In this document: piece after piece, positions 13,475 through 14,148 of the stretch
Layout: every line of letters starts with the position of its first letter
Numbering within the stretch: position 1 is the stretch's first letter
NCBI GenBank assembly: GCA_902797275.1
Contig: CADBSI010000109.1
Location: forward strand, 1-14,148
DNA from: an uncultured Erysipelotrichaceae bacterium
GTDB lineage: Bacteria > Bacillota_I > Bacilli_A > RF39 > UBA660
Direction of reading: 5' to 3'
DNA: 14,148 nucleotides
The notes under the pieces: generated by a model
The model's database searches: none
What the model was told of the DNA's origin: nothing
What the model saw: the letters and a program-made list of their open reading frames with translations, nothing else
Program-made: the position numbers and the translations under genes

Positions 13475-14148
13475 TTATCCTATTGTAAACGGATCACTTT
13501 TAGTTCCAGATCCACCTGTTATAACAACGTTTGATTTTAGATTAATAGATGGGCGAGTGTCATAGAAACGGGAACTAGACGGATCGTTGCTGCTAGCATA
13601 CCCTTCGTTGCTAACGTACCAAACAAAAAAAGAGCCAGGAGGTGTTATTAACCAAATAGTACTTGAACTATTATAACCGTTTCCTTGTTGACTGGCAAAC
13701 ATTTCTCCATATCTTGGTAGTCCTACATAACCATTCCATATATTTGTTGTTTTTTCACAATTTTTGGTTGTCTCTATCGTACCTTCTGTATTACATAAAG
13801 AATTTTTATAACTTGTTCTCGTAGGTACTCGGTTTATATAATATATTCCTTTGTCTAACATACTTTTTTGTGCTAAACTATTATACCAAGTATTGTTCAA
13901 ATAATAATCCCAGTAATCATCTGTTGTCCCATTTCCATAGGTTGTATTTGTACTAAACTTTTTAGTTAAAGTTGTAGTTCCACTTTTTATGTAATCATTT
14001 TTATTTAGTTTAACTTTTCCATCTTCAATTGATACTATTCTATATAATTCATTTGTTGAAATATCTCCATCTTCATCAAATACTACATACTCACCTATTG
14101 TTCTGGTGTTTAATAAAGTAGTATTTATAGTTGGTTGTTCCTTATCTC
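13475..14148 (-). CDS. Surface/exported protein C-terminal part (5' end outside window)
   Basis: The frame is open from the TAA at 13475 to the window edge, giving at least 223 residues, so the start lies upstream of the window. A Met/Leu-start reading from 13900 would cut through a continuous domain (TDDYWDYYLNNTWYN). The visible part begins with a segment containing YVVFDEDGDISTNELYRIVSI and LNKNDYI. It then shows Gly/Ser/Tyr/Trp-rich sequence with GLPRYGEMFASQQ, STIWLITPPGSFFVWYVS and RPSINLKSNVVITGGSG, ending in DPFTIG. This pattern (title-like W/R/P-SINL end, DUF6273-like) is seen in exported proteins of gut Firmicutes and Mollicutes, some with a prepilin-like N-terminus. The assignment is tentative and the function unknown. 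Two Cys (LCNTEG, NCEKT) could pair. A terminator follows. Confidence 0.75.
   Translation of the reverse strand, partial: DKEQPTINTTLLNTRTIGEYVVFDEDGDISTNELYRIVSIEDGKVKLNKNDYIKSGTTTLTKKFSTNTTYGNGTTDDYWDYYLNNTWYNSLAQKSMLDKGIYYINRVPTRTSYKNSLCNTEGTIETTKNCEKTTNIWNGYVGLPRYGEMFASQQGNGYNSSSTIWLITPPGSFFVWYVSNEGYASSNDPSSSRFYDTRPSINLKSNVVITGGSGTKSDPFTIG

Noticed and set aside
1..14148. Mycoplasma code (TGA as Trp)
   Set aside because: TGA ends ftsK and both membrane paralogues at places that match domain ends or conserved stop positions, and Trp is TGG throughout.

Overview
The window comes from a very AT-rich bacterium with a compact, low-GC Firmicutes-type gene set. DnaB of the Bacillus replication-initiation type, an FtsK/SpoIIIE DNA translocase, class III (anaerobic) ribonucleotide reductase, strong AGGAGG-type ribosome binding sites and a T-box leader all point to an anaerobic member of the Bacilli/Mollicutes side of Firmicutes. 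A host-associated uncultured lineage (RF39-like or Erysipelotrichia-like) is my best guess, but the sequence alone does not settle it. TGA is used as a stop (for example at the end of ftsK) and Trp is encoded by TGG, so this is the standard bacterial code and not the Mycoplasma code.

All genes but one (the DUF192 gene) are on the minus strand, so the window is best read from right to left. At the right edge is the 3' part of a surface-protein gene (13475-14148, 5' end outside the window), closed by a strong hairpin terminator at 13402-13430. Next is the nrdD-nrdG operon for anaerobic dNTP synthesis, with its own promoter and a dyad over the -35. It runs into the convergent DUF192 gene, and one 12-bp-stem bidirectional terminator is shared inside both gene ends. 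The DUF192 gene is divergent from a two-gene unit (9269-10042 and 8841-9266): a RelA/SpoT-fold nucleotidyltransferase-like protein followed by a small partner, an arrangement like a toxin and its immunity protein. Two opposite promoters overlap in the gap at 10055-10102.

The next operon is ftsK followed, with overlapping stop and start codons, by a membrane-anchored extracellular protein. That protein has several Ig-like BIG2 domains, a poly-Asn linker containing a 90-bp duplicated unit, and a C-terminal GH43 glycosidase domain. Then comes a small unidentified gene for a tail-anchored protein, and then dnaB coupled to two paralogous secreted or membrane proteins with VirB2/TrbC-like two-helix C-termini.

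The left end is the most informative part. The two paralogues arose by a tandem duplication that also copied the last codons of dnaB and the promoter of the next gene downstream. A dnaB tail remnant still precedes the second paralogue, and a decayed promoter copy lies between the two. The intact promoter overlaps the last stop codon and drives a T-box leader whose 5' part fills positions 1-72. In Bacillus the dnaB-dnaI operon lies close upstream of T-box-controlled thrS, so thrS is the likely gene beyond the left edge, with dnaI absent from its usual place and the duplicated membrane genes sitting there instead. There is no gene-free stretch longer than 300 bases. No tRNA, rRNA, CRISPR array, transposase or insertion sequence was recognised.
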